A DNA stretch of 64,000 bases from JAJRVM01 sp041752115 (GCA_041752115.1 JBGSHS010000375.1:1-64000), one strand, 5' to 3'. Positions 18,372 to 27,555 are shown, numbered from the stretch's first letter. Program-made: numbers and translations. The notes: a model not told the origin generated them from the letters alone.

Positions 18372-21300
18372 TCAGCGGGCCAGCGCTGTTTGCGGTCCCG
18401 GTCGATCGGGTCGAAAGATGTAGTCGGGCCAGAGCGGGCAGTTGAGATCGATCCACGCCTTGAGTGCTCGCCGCTGATCACGTGAGAGCGTTACCGACTT
18501 GTGGTGTTCGTCCGAAAGGACCTTCCAGAGCGGGCTTTGCAGCGTGCCGAACGACATCGGCTCAGCTTTGAAATGGCGCATGCCGTACGTGAAGTCGAAG
18601 AAGTGCACCCAGCCGCCCTCAATGAGCGCGCGATACGAGGCGGGGACGCGACCTTCGTCGAGCGTGCCACGCAGGTCGGTTCTGCCCGGCTCCGTACCGT
18701 TGTGGCACTCGACACACTGATTGTCGAGCACTGGCTGCACGATCCGTTGATAGTCATAGGCCGTCGATCCCCAGGGAGGCGGCTGCAGTTTCTGGGGTGG
18801 CTGCAACAGCGCGGTGCCCATGTGCGACAACGGTGCGGTCTGGCGATGCTCGTGACATCCAATACAGCCGCGTTTTTCTCCCGGCTGCAGCTGCACCACA
18901 CTCCGCATACGCTGCAGCTCGTTAAAGTCCTCGTCGAGTACCTGGAAGTAGAGCACGTCCCCGGCAGGGGCGAGGAAATTGACGCTGCCGTCCTCGGCAA
19001 TGGGGACGGTACCGAGCAATGTCTTCGCCACATAGCTGGGCCAGCCTCCCCCTTCACGTACGCGATAGAGTCCCGGTTCGACCTCGGACACCTGCTGCGC
19101 CCAGTTGTAACCGGTCTGCAGAGGAGCGGCGGGGGCATTCGGCGTACGCGTGAGGAAACTGGGGGCCGGTCCGTGGACCAGGTGGATGGGACCAGCATAG
19201 AAATCGGTGAACGGAGGATGATCGGCACAGAACTGACCGTCCGACAAGGGCTGCAGTGGTGCCGAGACTTCCTGACAGATCTGCAGGTATTTTGCCTCGC
19301 CACGCGAGACCGTCGAGCCGAGTCCCTGATAGACATCCTGCACGACGAACTGCCCCAGGCCCTGGGCCGCAAGTTCTTCATCGAGCGAGCTGGCGGGTAC
19401 AGGCGGACGCGGGCGTGGACACAGCAGCGTGGGGTGCTCGCAGCTGATCTCCGGATCCAGATACAGCAGCTCCCTGTTGCCGTACCGGTCAATCACATAG
19501 AGCCCCCAGGAATGCTGATTGTCCGGATTGTGCGTTGTCAGGAAATGATCGCGTGAGATCGGGTAGGGACTGCGGAACGTATTGTCATACGAACGACTCA
19601 TCTGATACTGGGGCCGGGTATCGGGCGTGATATTGGTGACTGCTTCCGTGGCGAACGGTCCTTTGGTCAGGTCGATCAGAGCGATGGGGCCGTTATGATC
19701 ACCATGCGACATCAGCGTACAAACCAGCTCATGGGAACCGGGGACTTCATGAGCCTGGCTGTAGCAGTTGGGGGTGTTATTACCGAACACCAGCTCAGGA
19801 TGTGTACCGTCCGGACGAATGGACCAGAGCGTGTGACCGAAGTCGGCGCCTTTGTCCAAGTACTCGGAACGAGTCCACAAGATGCGTCCATTCTGCATCA
19901 CGGACGGCTTCCATTCGCTCAGATTGGCCAGCGACAGCCGCTGAATACGCGCACCGTCGGCCTCCATGCGGTACAACACATAGGCCTGTGGACGCCAGCA
20001 CAGGAAGCGTGACAGGCAGCGCGTGCTGTTGAATGCCACGCCGCCATCCGGCAGGCAGACTGCATCGAAATCGTGATACGGGCCATCAGTCAGTTGCGTG
20101 AGTTCCGAACCATCGGTCCGCATCGAGTAGAGGTGCCAGTAGGATGCCCAGCCTTCGACCTGCGGAGAATTGGGCCGATAGGCGAAGTAAATCCTCTGCG
20201 CTTCGAAGTCGGCCGCCGGTTCACGAACGATCCCGTCGCTCCCGTCAAACAGCTGCTTCACGACGGCCTGTTCGGGCCGGAGGCGTCCCTCCGCATCGCG
20301 AGGAACGTTGAGCACAAAAACGCCGCCGCCCGGTTCAAGCATTCCATCCAAGTGTTCGCTGTAGTTGTGAGACTCCAGATACGGATGACGCTTGGCAAAC
20401 AAGATCCGCTCCAGCGGCGCCAGAGCCGGATCACGGAAGAACAGCTCACGCTTGGCCAGCCGAGCAGCCAGATAAAGGGATTCATCATCCGGAGTCTCGG
20501 CAGCGAGTTGTCGCAGTTCGGCGGCCCGAGCACGCTCAGCCGCAATGTCGACACCGGCCTGATCGAGACGTTCGATCAGCTCCTCATACAGCACGAGCAC
20601 GCGTGCCAGTGGGGTCAGACGTGCCAGCCGGGCCCAATACGGAGTTCCACCCGGCACCGCAGGCCGGTCCACGAGCAGCGGCGACAGATGATCGTCCGTC
20701 GGAATGTGACTCCACGTTTCCCGCTCGCGCAGCAGGGCGTAGCGGAGCAGGCCATCCCAATTCGCGGTGGTCAATCGTTCAACGGGAAAATAGGGGAGAC
20801 GCCGCGCGCGATTGCCGGGCGTTCGGTCGCGCCGCGCGACGACGTCCCAATGCTCACCGTCCATGGAACACTGGACGTCATACACTTCCGGGATTCGATC
20901 CTGGTACGCTCCCGAGCGGTCGCGCGTGACGGTGACACGCGATACCGTTTCCGGTGCCGGCAGCTTGATCTGGGCCCATTCGGAGGTCACGTTCGCCGAG
21001 ATCCAGCTGAAATCATTGCCATATCGGCCGTCGTTCAGGTGTGCAATGGCGTGAATCGCATAGCCGGGGATCACCGACGACGCGGCAGCTTCGGCGCCGC
21101 GCTGCGCCAATGCCAGGTTCTCCGGATGGTCGGGTCCGTAGATTTCCAACTCATCAATACCTGGCTGAGAACCGTTGTTGGTCTCGTGGATGGTGATGCG
21201 GATGAATTGTGCCTCGCAGGGGGGGAAATCGATGGCGTCGAGCGGCCTGGAGGCTCCTCGCGCGGCGATTCGTGCGACCGCCGCCGAAAACTCCTCGGCC

Positions 21301-21404
21301 ACCGTGGGACGTTCGTCCGCTGGAGTGCGGGTGTCGGCCAGGCCAAAGGTCAGCCACAAAGTCAGACACACCACGCCTCCGGCCCATGTTCTGCTCGCGC
21401 TCAT
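18372..21404 (-). CDS. Hydrazine-synthase-alpha-like (HzsA-related) protein with discoidin domain and two c-heme motifs
   Basis: A 1010-aa exported protein (signal peptide about 1-27). The N-terminal region contains an F5/8 type C (discoidin)-like segment (about 65-190, QFIRITIHETNNGSQPGIDE). The middle (about 350-690) is a PD40/TolB-like propeller resembling the middle domain of hydrazine synthase alpha. The C-terminal part carries two heme-binding motifs, CIGCH near residue 845 and CVECH near 897. AGGAGA precedes the ATG. Such HzsA-like proteins are frequent in planctomycetes that are not anammox bacteria, so hydrazine synthesis should not be assumed. Redox partner and substrate are unknown. 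Confidence 0.8.
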   Translation of the reverse strand: MSASRTWAGGVVCLTLWLTFGLADTRTPADERPTVAEEFSAAVARIAARGASRPLDAIDFPPCEAQFIRITIHETNNGSQPGIDELEIYGPDHPENLALAQRGAEAAASSVIPGYAIHAIAHLNDGRYGNDFSWISANVTSEWAQIKLPAPETVSRVTVTRDRSGAYQDRIPEVYDVQCSMDGEHWDVVARRDRTPGNRARRLPYFPVERLTTANWDGLLRYALLRERETWSHIPTDDHLSPLLVDRPAVPGGTPYWARLARLTPLARVLVLYEELIERLDQAGVDIAAERARAAELRQLAAETPDDESLYLAARLAKRELFFRDPALAPLERILFAKRHPYLESHNYSEHLDGMLEPGGGVFVLNVPRDAEGRLRPEQAVVKQLFDGSDGIVREPAADFEAQRIYFAYRPNSPQVEGWASYWHLYSMRTDGSELTQLTDGPYHDFDAVCLPDGGVAFNSTRCLSRFLCWRPQAYVLYRMEADGARIQRLSLANLSEWKPSVMQNGRILWTRSEYLDKGADFGHTLWSIRPDGTHPELVFGNNTPNCYSQAHEVPGSHELVCTLMSHGDHNGPIALIDLTKGPFATEAVTNITPDTRPQYQMSRSYDNTFRSPYPISRDHFLTTHNPDNQHSWGLYVIDRYGNRELLYLDPEISCEHPTLLCPRPRPPVPASSLDEELAAQGLGQFVVQDVYQGLGSTVSRGEAKYLQICQEVSAPLQPLSDGQFCADHPPFTDFYAGPIHLVHGPAPSFLTRTPNAPAAPLQTGYNWAQQVSEVEPGLYRVREGGGWPSYVAKTLLGTVPIAEDGSVNFLAPAGDVLYFQVLDEDFNELQRMRSVVQLQPGEKRGCIGCHEHRQTAPLSHMGTALLQPPQKLQPPPWGSTAYDYQRIVQPVLDNQCVECHNGTEPGRTDLRGTLDEGRVPASYRALIEGGWVHFFDFTYGMRHFKAEPMSFGTLQSPLWKVLSDEHHKSVTLSRDQRRALKAWIDLNCPLWPDYIFRPDRPGPQTALAR

Positions 21405-21560
21405 ACCTGTGTCTCCTCGCGCGACGAACGTTCACCCTGGGCTCGTCGCATAGTCTGTAGCGGATCGGTTCCCATCAACCCATATCAATATAGTCGGAGC
21501 GTAATTCTCGGACGACTGATACTGCAAGCGGATTCTGTATTTCCTTTTTGACGTTTCGTG

Positions 21561-22748
21561 TCACCGCACATCCACGCCGGACTCCGACAACATGTGGCGA
21601 CGATAGGCCGAAGGAGGTTGGCCCGTCACGCGGCGAAACGTGCGCGCGAAGTGCTCCGCGCCGCTGAATCCCGCCAAGCGGGCGATGGTGTGCAGCTTCT
21701 CCCGGTTTTCCCGCAACAATCGCTTCGCCTGTTCCACCCGCTGCCGGTCGATCTCCTCCCCCACGGAGCGGCCGACATGGCGTCGAAACGCTCGGTACAA
21801 ACCGCAGCGGCTCGTCCGACTGGCGCGGATGACATCCTCCACTCCCAGGGGCTCGTGATAATGCTCGCGGATGTGCTGCAGAGCGCGGGCTGTAGCCGGA
21901 TCGGACACCGCAAACGTGTCGCTGCTGCGCCGCACCACGACACCCTTGGTCGCGATCGTCAGCCGCCGACGCGGAGGCCGACTGCCGTGCATTAGCTGGT
22001 CCAGAAGCTGAGCCCCTTCGTACGCCATCGTCTCGCGATTGCAGTCAACGCTGGAAATGGGTACCGCGGCCAGCTCGCATGCCTGTTCGTCATTGTCCAC
22101 TCCCACGACCGCCACCTGCTCCGGAACCGATAATCCCGCCGCTTCGCACGCGCTCAGCAAATACGTGGCCCGATGGTCGCTCTGAGCCATGATGCCGACG
22201 GGCAGCGGCAGCCTGGGCAACTCGCTCTGCAGCCAGTCAAACCAGTTCACGCGGCGGTGCTGGCCAGCAGTACCGTACCAGTCCAGCAGATGCACCGGTC
22301 GCCCAGCCCGCCTGGCGGCTTGCCGAAACCCCCGTTCCCGCAGTCGCACTGCCTGGTAGCCCGTAAAACGGTAGAACGCCAGCTCTGAAAAGCCCCGCTC
22401 GATCAGATGCTCGGCGGCCAACTGCCCGATGCGAAGGTCATCCAATACCACACGCGGAACACGTACCTGAGGCGCGTCGGCGTACAACGCGACGACCGGT
22501 ACCTTCTGGCGGCGAATGAATCGAGTGATGTCGCCCCGCTCGCTCAACAGGATCGTGACCACTCCGTCTCCTCGCCAATGCTCCGGCAGCATCCCGTAGT
22601 GGGCCATCGACGTGTCCAGCACCCAGCCCGCCTCTCGCGCGTAACGCGTAATCCCCCGGTGGAGCTGCAGATCGTAATAACCCAGCGCCATGAGAACCCG
22701 TCGTGGCGGTAGCGAAGCACCACGCGCAGAATGGCTGGAAGGCTTCAT
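21561..22748 (-). CDS. XylR-type regulator: LacI-like sugar-sensing domain plus AraC HTH
   Basis: A 395-aa transcription factor. Residues about 20-280 form a periplasmic-binding-protein-like effector domain (RRVLMALGYYDLQLHRGI, VPVVALYADAP, VAVVGVDNDEQAC). Residues about 290-390 form an AraC-type double HTH ending FRRVTGQPPSAYRR. This domain order is that of E. coli XylR. ATG at 22748 follows AGGAAGGG; the frame is open for 127 more codons upstream only because a 21-bp tandem repeat lies there. It is divergent from the aldolase/phosphatase/DeoC/kinase set and is its likely activator. The inducing sugar is not known. Confidence 0.88.
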   Translation of the reverse strand: MKPSSHSARGASLPPRRVLMALGYYDLQLHRGITRYAREAGWVLDTSMAHYGMLPEHWRGDGVVTILLSERGDITRFIRRQKVPVVALYADAPQVRVPRVVLDDLRIGQLAAEHLIERGFSELAFYRFTGYQAVRLRERGFRQAARRAGRPVHLLDWYGTAGQHRRVNWFDWLQSELPRLPLPVGIMAQSDHRATYLLSACEAAGLSVPEQVAVVGVDNDEQACELAAVPISSVDCNRETMAYEGAQLLDQLMHGSRPPRRRLTIATKGVVVRRSSDTFAVSDPATARALQHIREHYHEPLGVEDVIRASRTSRCGLYRAFRRHVGRSVGEEIDRQRVEQAKRLLRENREKLHTIARLAGFSGAEHFARTFRRVTGQPPSAYRRHMLSESGVDVR

Positions 22749-22907
22749 CCGATTGGCCCTTCCTGCAGCGATAAAGGAACAAACGACCGAGTTTACGCCC
22801 GGTGGGGCAGCGTGATACGGAAACGAGGGATACGTGGTCGAGTCTTGACGCTTTATCCCAATATGTGTGATGTGGCCTGAGCCGTCAAAGGGGGGTGTCC
22901 CACTTCT

Positions 22908-23009
22908 GTAACCATGCTCGCGCAGCCGGTAGCCATGCTCGCGCAGTCGGTAGCCATGCTCGCGCAGTCGGTAACCATGCTCGCGCAGTCGGTAGCCATG
23001 CTCGCGCAG
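22908..23009. repeat. 21-bp tandem repeat, 4.9 copies
   Basis: Five near-identical units of 21 bp (unit GTAGCCATGCTCGCGCAGTC plus G) start at 22908, 22929, 22950, 22971 and 22992; the last is 18 bp long. Units differ at one or two positions (A/G at the fourth base, C/T near the end). The array lies in the 480-bp divergent region between the XylR-type regulator and the aldolase gene, 160 bp from the former. Confidence 0.9.
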
Positions 23010-23113
23010 AGCATGGGAGAATGGCCGAGCGTTTTCCACTTCTCCCGCGGTCTGCGCGACCGCGGCCACTGGGAACGCGACCGCGGCGGGGGCAGGGGAA
23101 TCGTCGAGTGTGA

Positions 23114-23155
23114 TACAAACCGTCAACAACTAGATACGACTTACGGTTGTTTGTA
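23114..23155 (+). promoter_or_regulatory. Candidate operator upstream of the aldolase gene
   Basis: Inverted repeat TACAAAC (23114-23120) / GTTTGTA (23149-23155), with CAACAAC and GGTTGTTTG inside. It lies 73-114 bp upstream of the aldolase start and next to the divergent AraC-type regulator gene. Binding by that regulator is inference; I could not place a convincing sigma-70 promoter beside it. Confidence 0.4.
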
Positions 23156-23227
23156 CCGCGTGAGCCGCGTATCGTCAGACGCTGGGATCTGAGCCGACGG
23201 CGAACTCGAAACAAGAAGGAAAGTGGC

Positions 23228-24103
23228 ATGCCGGCAGTCTCTGCCAAGCGGATGTTGATCGAAGCGGCGAAGGGAGGCTACGCCGTGGGGGCGTTTAACA
23301 TCACCAACATCATTCAGATGGAGGCGGTGATCGAGGCGGCCGAGGCGAAGCGGGCACCGGTGATCATTCAGACGTCCGTTACCCCGGCCAAGTTTCTACG
23401 ACCGGAAGTGATCGCCGCCGCGTTTCACGTTCTGGCTGCCGCGTCGCCCGTTCCTGCTTGTCTGCATCTGGACCACTGCACGGACGTTGCGTTCTGCCAG
23501 CGGTGCGCGCGTGCCGGCTTCACCAATATCATGTTCGATGGTTCGAAGTTGGACTTCGATCAGAACGTGACGACGACTCGCTCCGTCGTCGACTTCTGCC
23601 ACGGGCTCGGCGATATCACGGTGGAAGGGGAACTGGGAACTGTCTCGGGTGTGGAGGATCAGGTCCGCGTGGCGGCCAACGAAGCGGAGTTGTGTGACCC
23701 GGCTCGATCACGGGAATTCGTGCAGCGGAGCGGCGTTGACTTGTTTGCGCCAGCCATCGGCACGGCTCACGGAGTCTACCTGACCGACAACCCGAAGATT
23801 GACTTCGATCGCTTTCAGCAGATCCAGATGCTCGTCAACGCCCACGAGATCATTGCGCCGCTGATTGTGCATGGTGGAACCGGACTGAAGCCGGAAGTTG
23901 TCCGTCGGTTGGTGGCGTTGGGCGGCGCGAAGTTCAACGTGTCAACCGATTTGAAATACGCTTTGATCGACGCGACGTTCGACTACGTCGCAGCGCATCG
24001 GGAGGAATACAACCCGGGCAAGATCGACGTCGCTGCCAGCCAGGCCGTCAGGGCGCGTGTGGACTACTGGATTGACCTGTTGGGTTGTGCGGGGAAGGCA
24101 TAA
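23228..24103 (+). CDS. Class II ketose-bisphosphate aldolase (FBA/GatY/KbaY family)
   Basis: A 291-aa zinc-dependent aldolase. Visible family motifs: GAFNITNIIQMEAVIEAAE, HLDHCTD (catalytic Asp and zinc His), MFDGS, VEGELGTVSG (zinc-site Glu region), GTAHGVY and VHGGTGL (zinc His, phosphate loop) and FNVSTDLK. ATG at 23228 follows AAGGAA. It cleaves a ketose (bis)phosphate to DHAP and an aldehyde; fructose-, tagatose- and sugar-1-phosphate specificities cannot be separated by eye. It is the first gene of a plus-strand set with a HAD phosphatase, DeoC and FGGY kinase. Confidence 0.9.
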   Translation: MPAVSAKRMLIEAAKGGYAVGAFNITNIIQMEAVIEAAEAKRAPVIIQTSVTPAKFLRPEVIAAAFHVLAAASPVPACLHLDHCTDVAFCQRCARAGFTNIMFDGSKLDFDQNVTTTRSVVDFCHGLGDITVEGELGTVSGVEDQVRVAANEAELCDPARSREFVQRSGVDLFAPAIGTAHGVYLTDNPKIDFDRFQQIQMLVNAHEIIAPLIVHGGTGLKPEVVRRLVALGGAKFNVSTDLKYALIDATFDYVAAHREEYNPGKIDVAASQAVRARVDYWIDLLGCAGKA

Positions 24104-24119
24104 CAGGGAAGGGACTGGC

Positions 24120-24896
24120 ATGAGTCGCATCCGAGCGTTCATTTTTGATCAGGATGGTGTGATCGTCGACACCGAACGCGATGGGCACCGTGTGGCATTC
24201 AATCGCACGTTTGCCGAGTTTGGCTTCCCTGTGGAGTGGGGTATCGAGGAGTACCACGGTTTGCTGCAGGTTGGGGGTGGCAAGGAGCGGATGACCCATT
24301 ACCTGCAGTCGAGAGGATTCGGCGCTCCGATTCCAGCCGCAGACGTGCCGGAGTTGATGCAGCGATTGCATCGACGGAAAACCGACCTTTTTGTTGAGTT
24401 GATCGAAAGCGGCGCGCTTCCCTTGCGACCAGGCGTTCGCCGGATCATGCAGGAAGCGGTCGATCTGGGCCTGATGCTGGGAATCTGCACCACTTCGAAT
24501 GAACGAGCGGCACAGGCGATCGCTCATGGCCTGCTCAAGGAAATCCCGTTTCAGTTTGTACTCGCCGGGGATGTTGTTCCGGCAAAGAAACCGGATCCGG
24601 CCATCTACCTGCTCGGACTGGAAAAGATGGGTGTCGAAGCAGATCAGTGCATTGTGTTTGAAGACTCGAACATCGGCGCACGAGCCGCCAAGGCGGCAGG
24701 CATGCACGTGGTCGCCACGACCAACCTCTATACGCAGCAGGAAGATCTGAGCATGGCCGATGTGATCGTGGACACGCTGGGCGAGGCCGAGGGGCCGCAG
24801 GCAACGTTGACCGGTGGTCGACCGATCGAGCTGCGTGATGGCTGCCTTCACGCCAGCGACCTGGTCGGGATGTTTGCAGGTGAGGAACCGAAGTGA
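24120..24896 (+). CDS. HAD superfamily sugar-phosphatase/phosphomutase-like (CbbY-like)
   Basis: A 258-aa HAD hydrolase with all four motifs: motif I FIFDQDGVIVDTE (DxDGxxxDTE, so phosphomutase/phosphatase subclass I), motif II CTTSNE, motif III KKPDPAIY and motif IV FEDSNIGARAAKAAGM. A helical cap lies between motifs I and II. ATG at 24120 comes 16 nt after the aldolase stop, preceded by AGGGAAGGGA. It ends overlapping the next start (TGATG). Likely dephosphorylates or isomerises a sugar phosphate made in this pathway. Confidence 0.88.
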   Translation: MSRIRAFIFDQDGVIVDTERDGHRVAFNRTFAEFGFPVEWGIEEYHGLLQVGGGKERMTHYLQSRGFGAPIPAADVPELMQRLHRRKTDLFVELIESGALPLRPGVRRIMQEAVDLGLMLGICTTSNERAAQAIAHGLLKEIPFQFVLAGDVVPAKKPDPAIYLLGLEKMGVEADQCIVFEDSNIGARAAKAAGMHVVATTNLYTQQEDLSMADVIVDTLGEAEGPQATLTGGRPIELRDGCLHASDLVGMFAGEEPK

Positions 24897-25630
24897 TGAT
24901 CGACTTACAGCATCTGGATGCTCCAACGCTGGCGCGCGTGATCGATTTCTCGATCTTGCCGAAACAGACCACGGAAGACGAGATTCGCGCCGGGTGCGCT
25001 GTGACGCGTCAGTACGGATTTGCGGCTTTCTATGCCAGCAGTGCCTACTGGGCGCCGGTCATCTGTCAGGAACTGGCCGGTCTGGACGAGGTGGAAATCG
25101 GGACCGGCATCGCCTTCCCCTTCGGCAGTGCGCCGGCCGTAGTCAAGGCGTTTGAAGTCGAAGACGCCGTGCGCCGGGGCTGCACCGCGGTCGACATGGT
25201 CATGAACATCGGCGCGTTGAAAAGCGGTAATTTTCGCGCGGTCGCGGAGGAACTGCGGCTCTTCAAGCAAGCCGCCGGCGAAGCCGTTACGAAGTGCATA
25301 CTCGAAGTATGTTTCCTGACGGACGACGAAATCGCCGCTGCCAGCAAACTGGTGGCCGAGGCAGGCATCGATTTTGTGAAGACGTCGAGCGGGCAATTCG
25401 AAGGGCCCAGCCTGGAACAGTTCATCGTGATGCGGGAAGCGGTGCGGGACGCCCCCGTTCGCCTGAAAGTGGCTGGCGTGAAGTTTCCGCGGCCACAAAA
25501 CGCTTTCGTGTTCTTGCTGGCTGGCGCCGACCGTATCGGCACGCGAGCCGGGCCGGAAATCGTCGACTCGCTGGCACTGCTGCGCCAGATCGGATTGGCC
25601 GCGAGTCGACCGAGTTCACACCCCTGTTGA
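24896..25630 (+). CDS. deoC: Deoxyribose-phosphate aldolase family protein
   Basis: A class I aldolase of 244 aa with the DeoC signature. A candidate general acid/base Asp lies in DMVMNIGALKSG, the Schiff-base Lys in FVKTSSG, and a second conserved Lys in LKVAGVKFP. These three positions match the DERA active site. The start ATG shares one base with the HAD stop; GAGGA is 9 nt upstream. The classical reaction is 2-deoxyribose-5-phosphate to glyceraldehyde-3-phosphate and acetaldehyde. A divergent substrate is possible, because the gene sits with a kinase and a second aldolase rather than with nucleoside-salvage genes. Confidence 0.85.
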   Translation: MIDLQHLDAPTLARVIDFSILPKQTTEDEIRAGCAVTRQYGFAAFYASSAYWAPVICQELAGLDEVEIGTGIAFPFGSAPAVVKAFEVEDAVRRGCTAVDMVMNIGALKSGNFRAVAEELRLFKQAAGEAVTKCILEVCFLTDDEIAAASKLVAEAGIDFVKTSSGQFEGPSLEQFIVMREAVRDAPVRLKVAGVKFPRPQNAFVFLLAGADRIGTRAGPEIVDSLALLRQIGLAASRPSSHPC

Positions 25631-25679
25631 GCATGACTTCGTGTCTGGAAGGCGGGGCAAACCCGCATTACCTGCACGC

Positions 25680-25746
25680 AATGGCAATGGCAATGGCAAT
25701 GGCAATGACGAATGACGAAATACCCAATGACGAATGGAATGACGCA
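25680..25746. repeat. AATGGC hexanucleotide array followed by GAATGACGAA-type repeat, copy 3
   Basis: About five tandem AATGGC units (25680-25706) run straight into overlapping AATGACGAAT / GACGAAATACCCAATGACG units. A partner tract in the opposite orientation (TTTCGTCATTGGG..., 25829-25862) follows. No gene is seen in 25631-25924 apart from these repeats. Confidence 0.75.
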
Positions 25747-25828
25747 TCGTGAATCAACCTGCCATGAAACACTCGACGCGACTCGCCAACGGCTCGACAA
25801 TATCTTACAAGTTCTGACTTGGTCGTCT

Positions 25829-25862
25829 TTCGTCATTGGGTCTTTCGTCATTCGTCATTTCA
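25829..25862. repeat. GTCATTCGTCATTT-type repeat, copy 4
   Basis: Tract of TCGTCATTGGG / TCGTCATTCGTCATTTC units, reverse-oriented to 25706-25746 and similar to 18228-18310. The two inverted tracts flank about 80 bp and could fold into an imperfect hairpin. Confidence 0.65.
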
Positions 25863-25924
25863 GCAGCGGGTGGCGTTTGGGGGCTGTGACGAGCAGGCTG
25901 GGAGAATCCGTCGACAGGTGAAGC

Positions 25925-27469
25925 ATGGCTGACTTTCTGGCTGGAGTGGACGTGGGCACGACCGGTGCCCGCTGCATGATCTTCGACTTGAGCGGTCATC
26001 CGGTCGCTGGTCATTATTGCGACTACGGGGCCGACTATCCGCAGCCGGGTTGGGTGGAACAGCAGGCCGATCTGATCATTGCCCGGACCATGGAGGCCTG
26101 CCGAGCCACCATGCTGGGGTCAGGCATTGATCCGCAGCGCGTCGCGTCCATTGGCTTCTCGACACAACGGTCGGTCACGTGTCCGGTTGGCGCAGACGGG
26201 CGACTGGTGCGACCGATGTTCTCCTGGCAGGACGCGCGGACGGGCGACGAAGTTGAGCAATTACGGCAGTTGATCTCTGCCGAGGACTACTACCGAGTCA
26301 ACGGGTTGCCACTAGGGACGACGTGGATTGTCACCAAGATCCTGTGGATGCGCACGCACGAACCGCAGCTCTGGGCAAAGACCACTCGGTTCGTACAAAA
26401 CCAGGATCTGGTGCTGAGGGCATTTGGAGCGGACGATTTCTACACGGACCTGTGTTGTGCGGTCTTCTACGGCGTATGGGATGTGCGGCACGCTCAGTGG
26501 AACAGCTCACTGTTGCAGAAGCTGCAGCTTGAACCCGACCGGTTCGGTCGACCCACAGCGCCTGGGACACAGGTAGGAGTGATCAACTCGATAGTAGCCC
26601 AGCAGACTGGTTTTGCTGTGGGGACACCGATTTGTGTGGGGGCCGGAGACCAGAACTGCAGCGTGCTGGGAATGGGGGCGATCGAACCGGGGTTAGCGAC
26701 CGTGACGCTGGGCACTGCCGGGCTGGCGATTCTGGCCACCGAACAACCGGTCGCCGGCTTCGGTGGTATGATGATCACCCATCATGTCGTGCCGGGCATG
26801 TGGGAGGTGGAGGGGTTATCCAATGCTGCCGCTGCTTCCCTGCGCTGGTATCGCGACGTCATCGGCACCAGCGAGAAACAGTGTGAAGCGGCAGGCGGGC
26901 CGGACGCTTACCAGCAACTCGACACGTTGGCGGCTGCCGCTCCGCCCGGCAGTCGAGGTCTGCTCTACCTGCCCTATCTGGCGACAGCCGCCACACCGCG
27001 GTGGAATCCACAGGCCCGGGCCGCCTTCATCGGCCTGTCGTTCGCTCACTCCCGTGCGGAACTGACCCGCGCCGTGATGGAGGGAGTGACGCTCGAAATG
27101 CGCGACATGCTGCAGCAGTGGAGCGCGGCGGGTCTGGCTGTGCGTTCGCTGCGCATTGGCGGTGGCGCCACCCGTTCGGCGCTCTGGAACCAGATTCAGG
27201 CCGACGTCTATGGCCGACCTGTAGAAACGTTGCGTGTCAGCGAATCGGCTGTCCTGGGAGCGGCCATCCTTGCCGGTGTGGGAGCGGGGCTTTTCACGTC
27301 GATCCAGGAAGGGGTCGCAGCGATGGTGCACGTTGTCGATCGCATTGACCCTGAGGCGGCGCATCACGAACGCTATAACGAGCTCTATCAAGCCTATGTA
27401 GAAGCTTACCAAGGACTGACCACTTGCGGAGCGTTCGATACACTCGCGCGATTTCAGGCGAGATGCTAG
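25925..27469 (+). CDS. FGGY family carbohydrate kinase (xylulokinase-like)
   Basis: A 514-aa sugar kinase. The N-terminal FGGY domain has the phosphate loop GVDVGTTGARCMIFD and STQRS; the C-terminal domain has GAGDQNCSVLGMG, TLGTAGLAILAT and RIGGGATRSALWNQIQADVYG, followed by SESAVLGAAILAGVGAG. AGGTGAAG precedes the ATG. Length matches xylulokinases and related kinases (AI-2, fuculose, ribulose); the exact sugar is not assignable. It comes 294 bp after deoC, separated by repeats, so it may have its own promoter. It likely phosphorylates the ketose that the aldolase cleaves. Stop codon is TAG. Confidence 0.88.
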   Translation: MADFLAGVDVGTTGARCMIFDLSGHPVAGHYCDYGADYPQPGWVEQQADLIIARTMEACRATMLGSGIDPQRVASIGFSTQRSVTCPVGADGRLVRPMFSWQDARTGDEVEQLRQLISAEDYYRVNGLPLGTTWIVTKILWMRTHEPQLWAKTTRFVQNQDLVLRAFGADDFYTDLCCAVFYGVWDVRHAQWNSSLLQKLQLEPDRFGRPTAPGTQVGVINSIVAQQTGFAVGTPICVGAGDQNCSVLGMGAIEPGLATVTLGTAGLAILATEQPVAGFGGMMITHHVVPGMWEVEGLSNAAAASLRWYRDVIGTSEKQCEAAGGPDAYQQLDTLAAAAPPGSRGLLYLPYLATAATPRWNPQARAAFIGLSFAHSRAELTRAVMEGVTLEMRDMLQQWSAAGLAVRSLRIGGGATRSALWNQIQADVYGRPVETLRVSESAVLGAAILAGVGAGLFTSIQEGVAAMVHVVDRIDPEAAHHERYNELYQAYVEAYQGLTTCGAFDTLARFQARC

Positions 27470-27555
27470 CAGGTTGCGGGCGATTCTCGTATGTCTGGCT
27501 GCTATGCCCGCTGTCCGACCTCTTGCTGATGAATAAATGAGTAAATGCGTAATCG

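Noticed and set aside
18372..21404. Anammox hydrazine synthase
   Set aside because: No HzsB/C, HDH or nitrite/NO reductase genes nearby; HzsA-like domains are widespread in non-anammox planctomycetes.
20073..21551. 492-codon plus-strand ORF
   Set aside because: Antisense to the HzsA-like gene; no signal, no domains, no SD.
22908..23009. CRISPR array
   Set aside because: Units are directly adjacent with no spacers, and no cas genes are present.
22749..23129. 127-residue N-terminal extension of the XylR-type regulator with REHGYRL repeats
   Set aside because: Created by the 21-bp DNA repeat; the SD and family start are at 22748.
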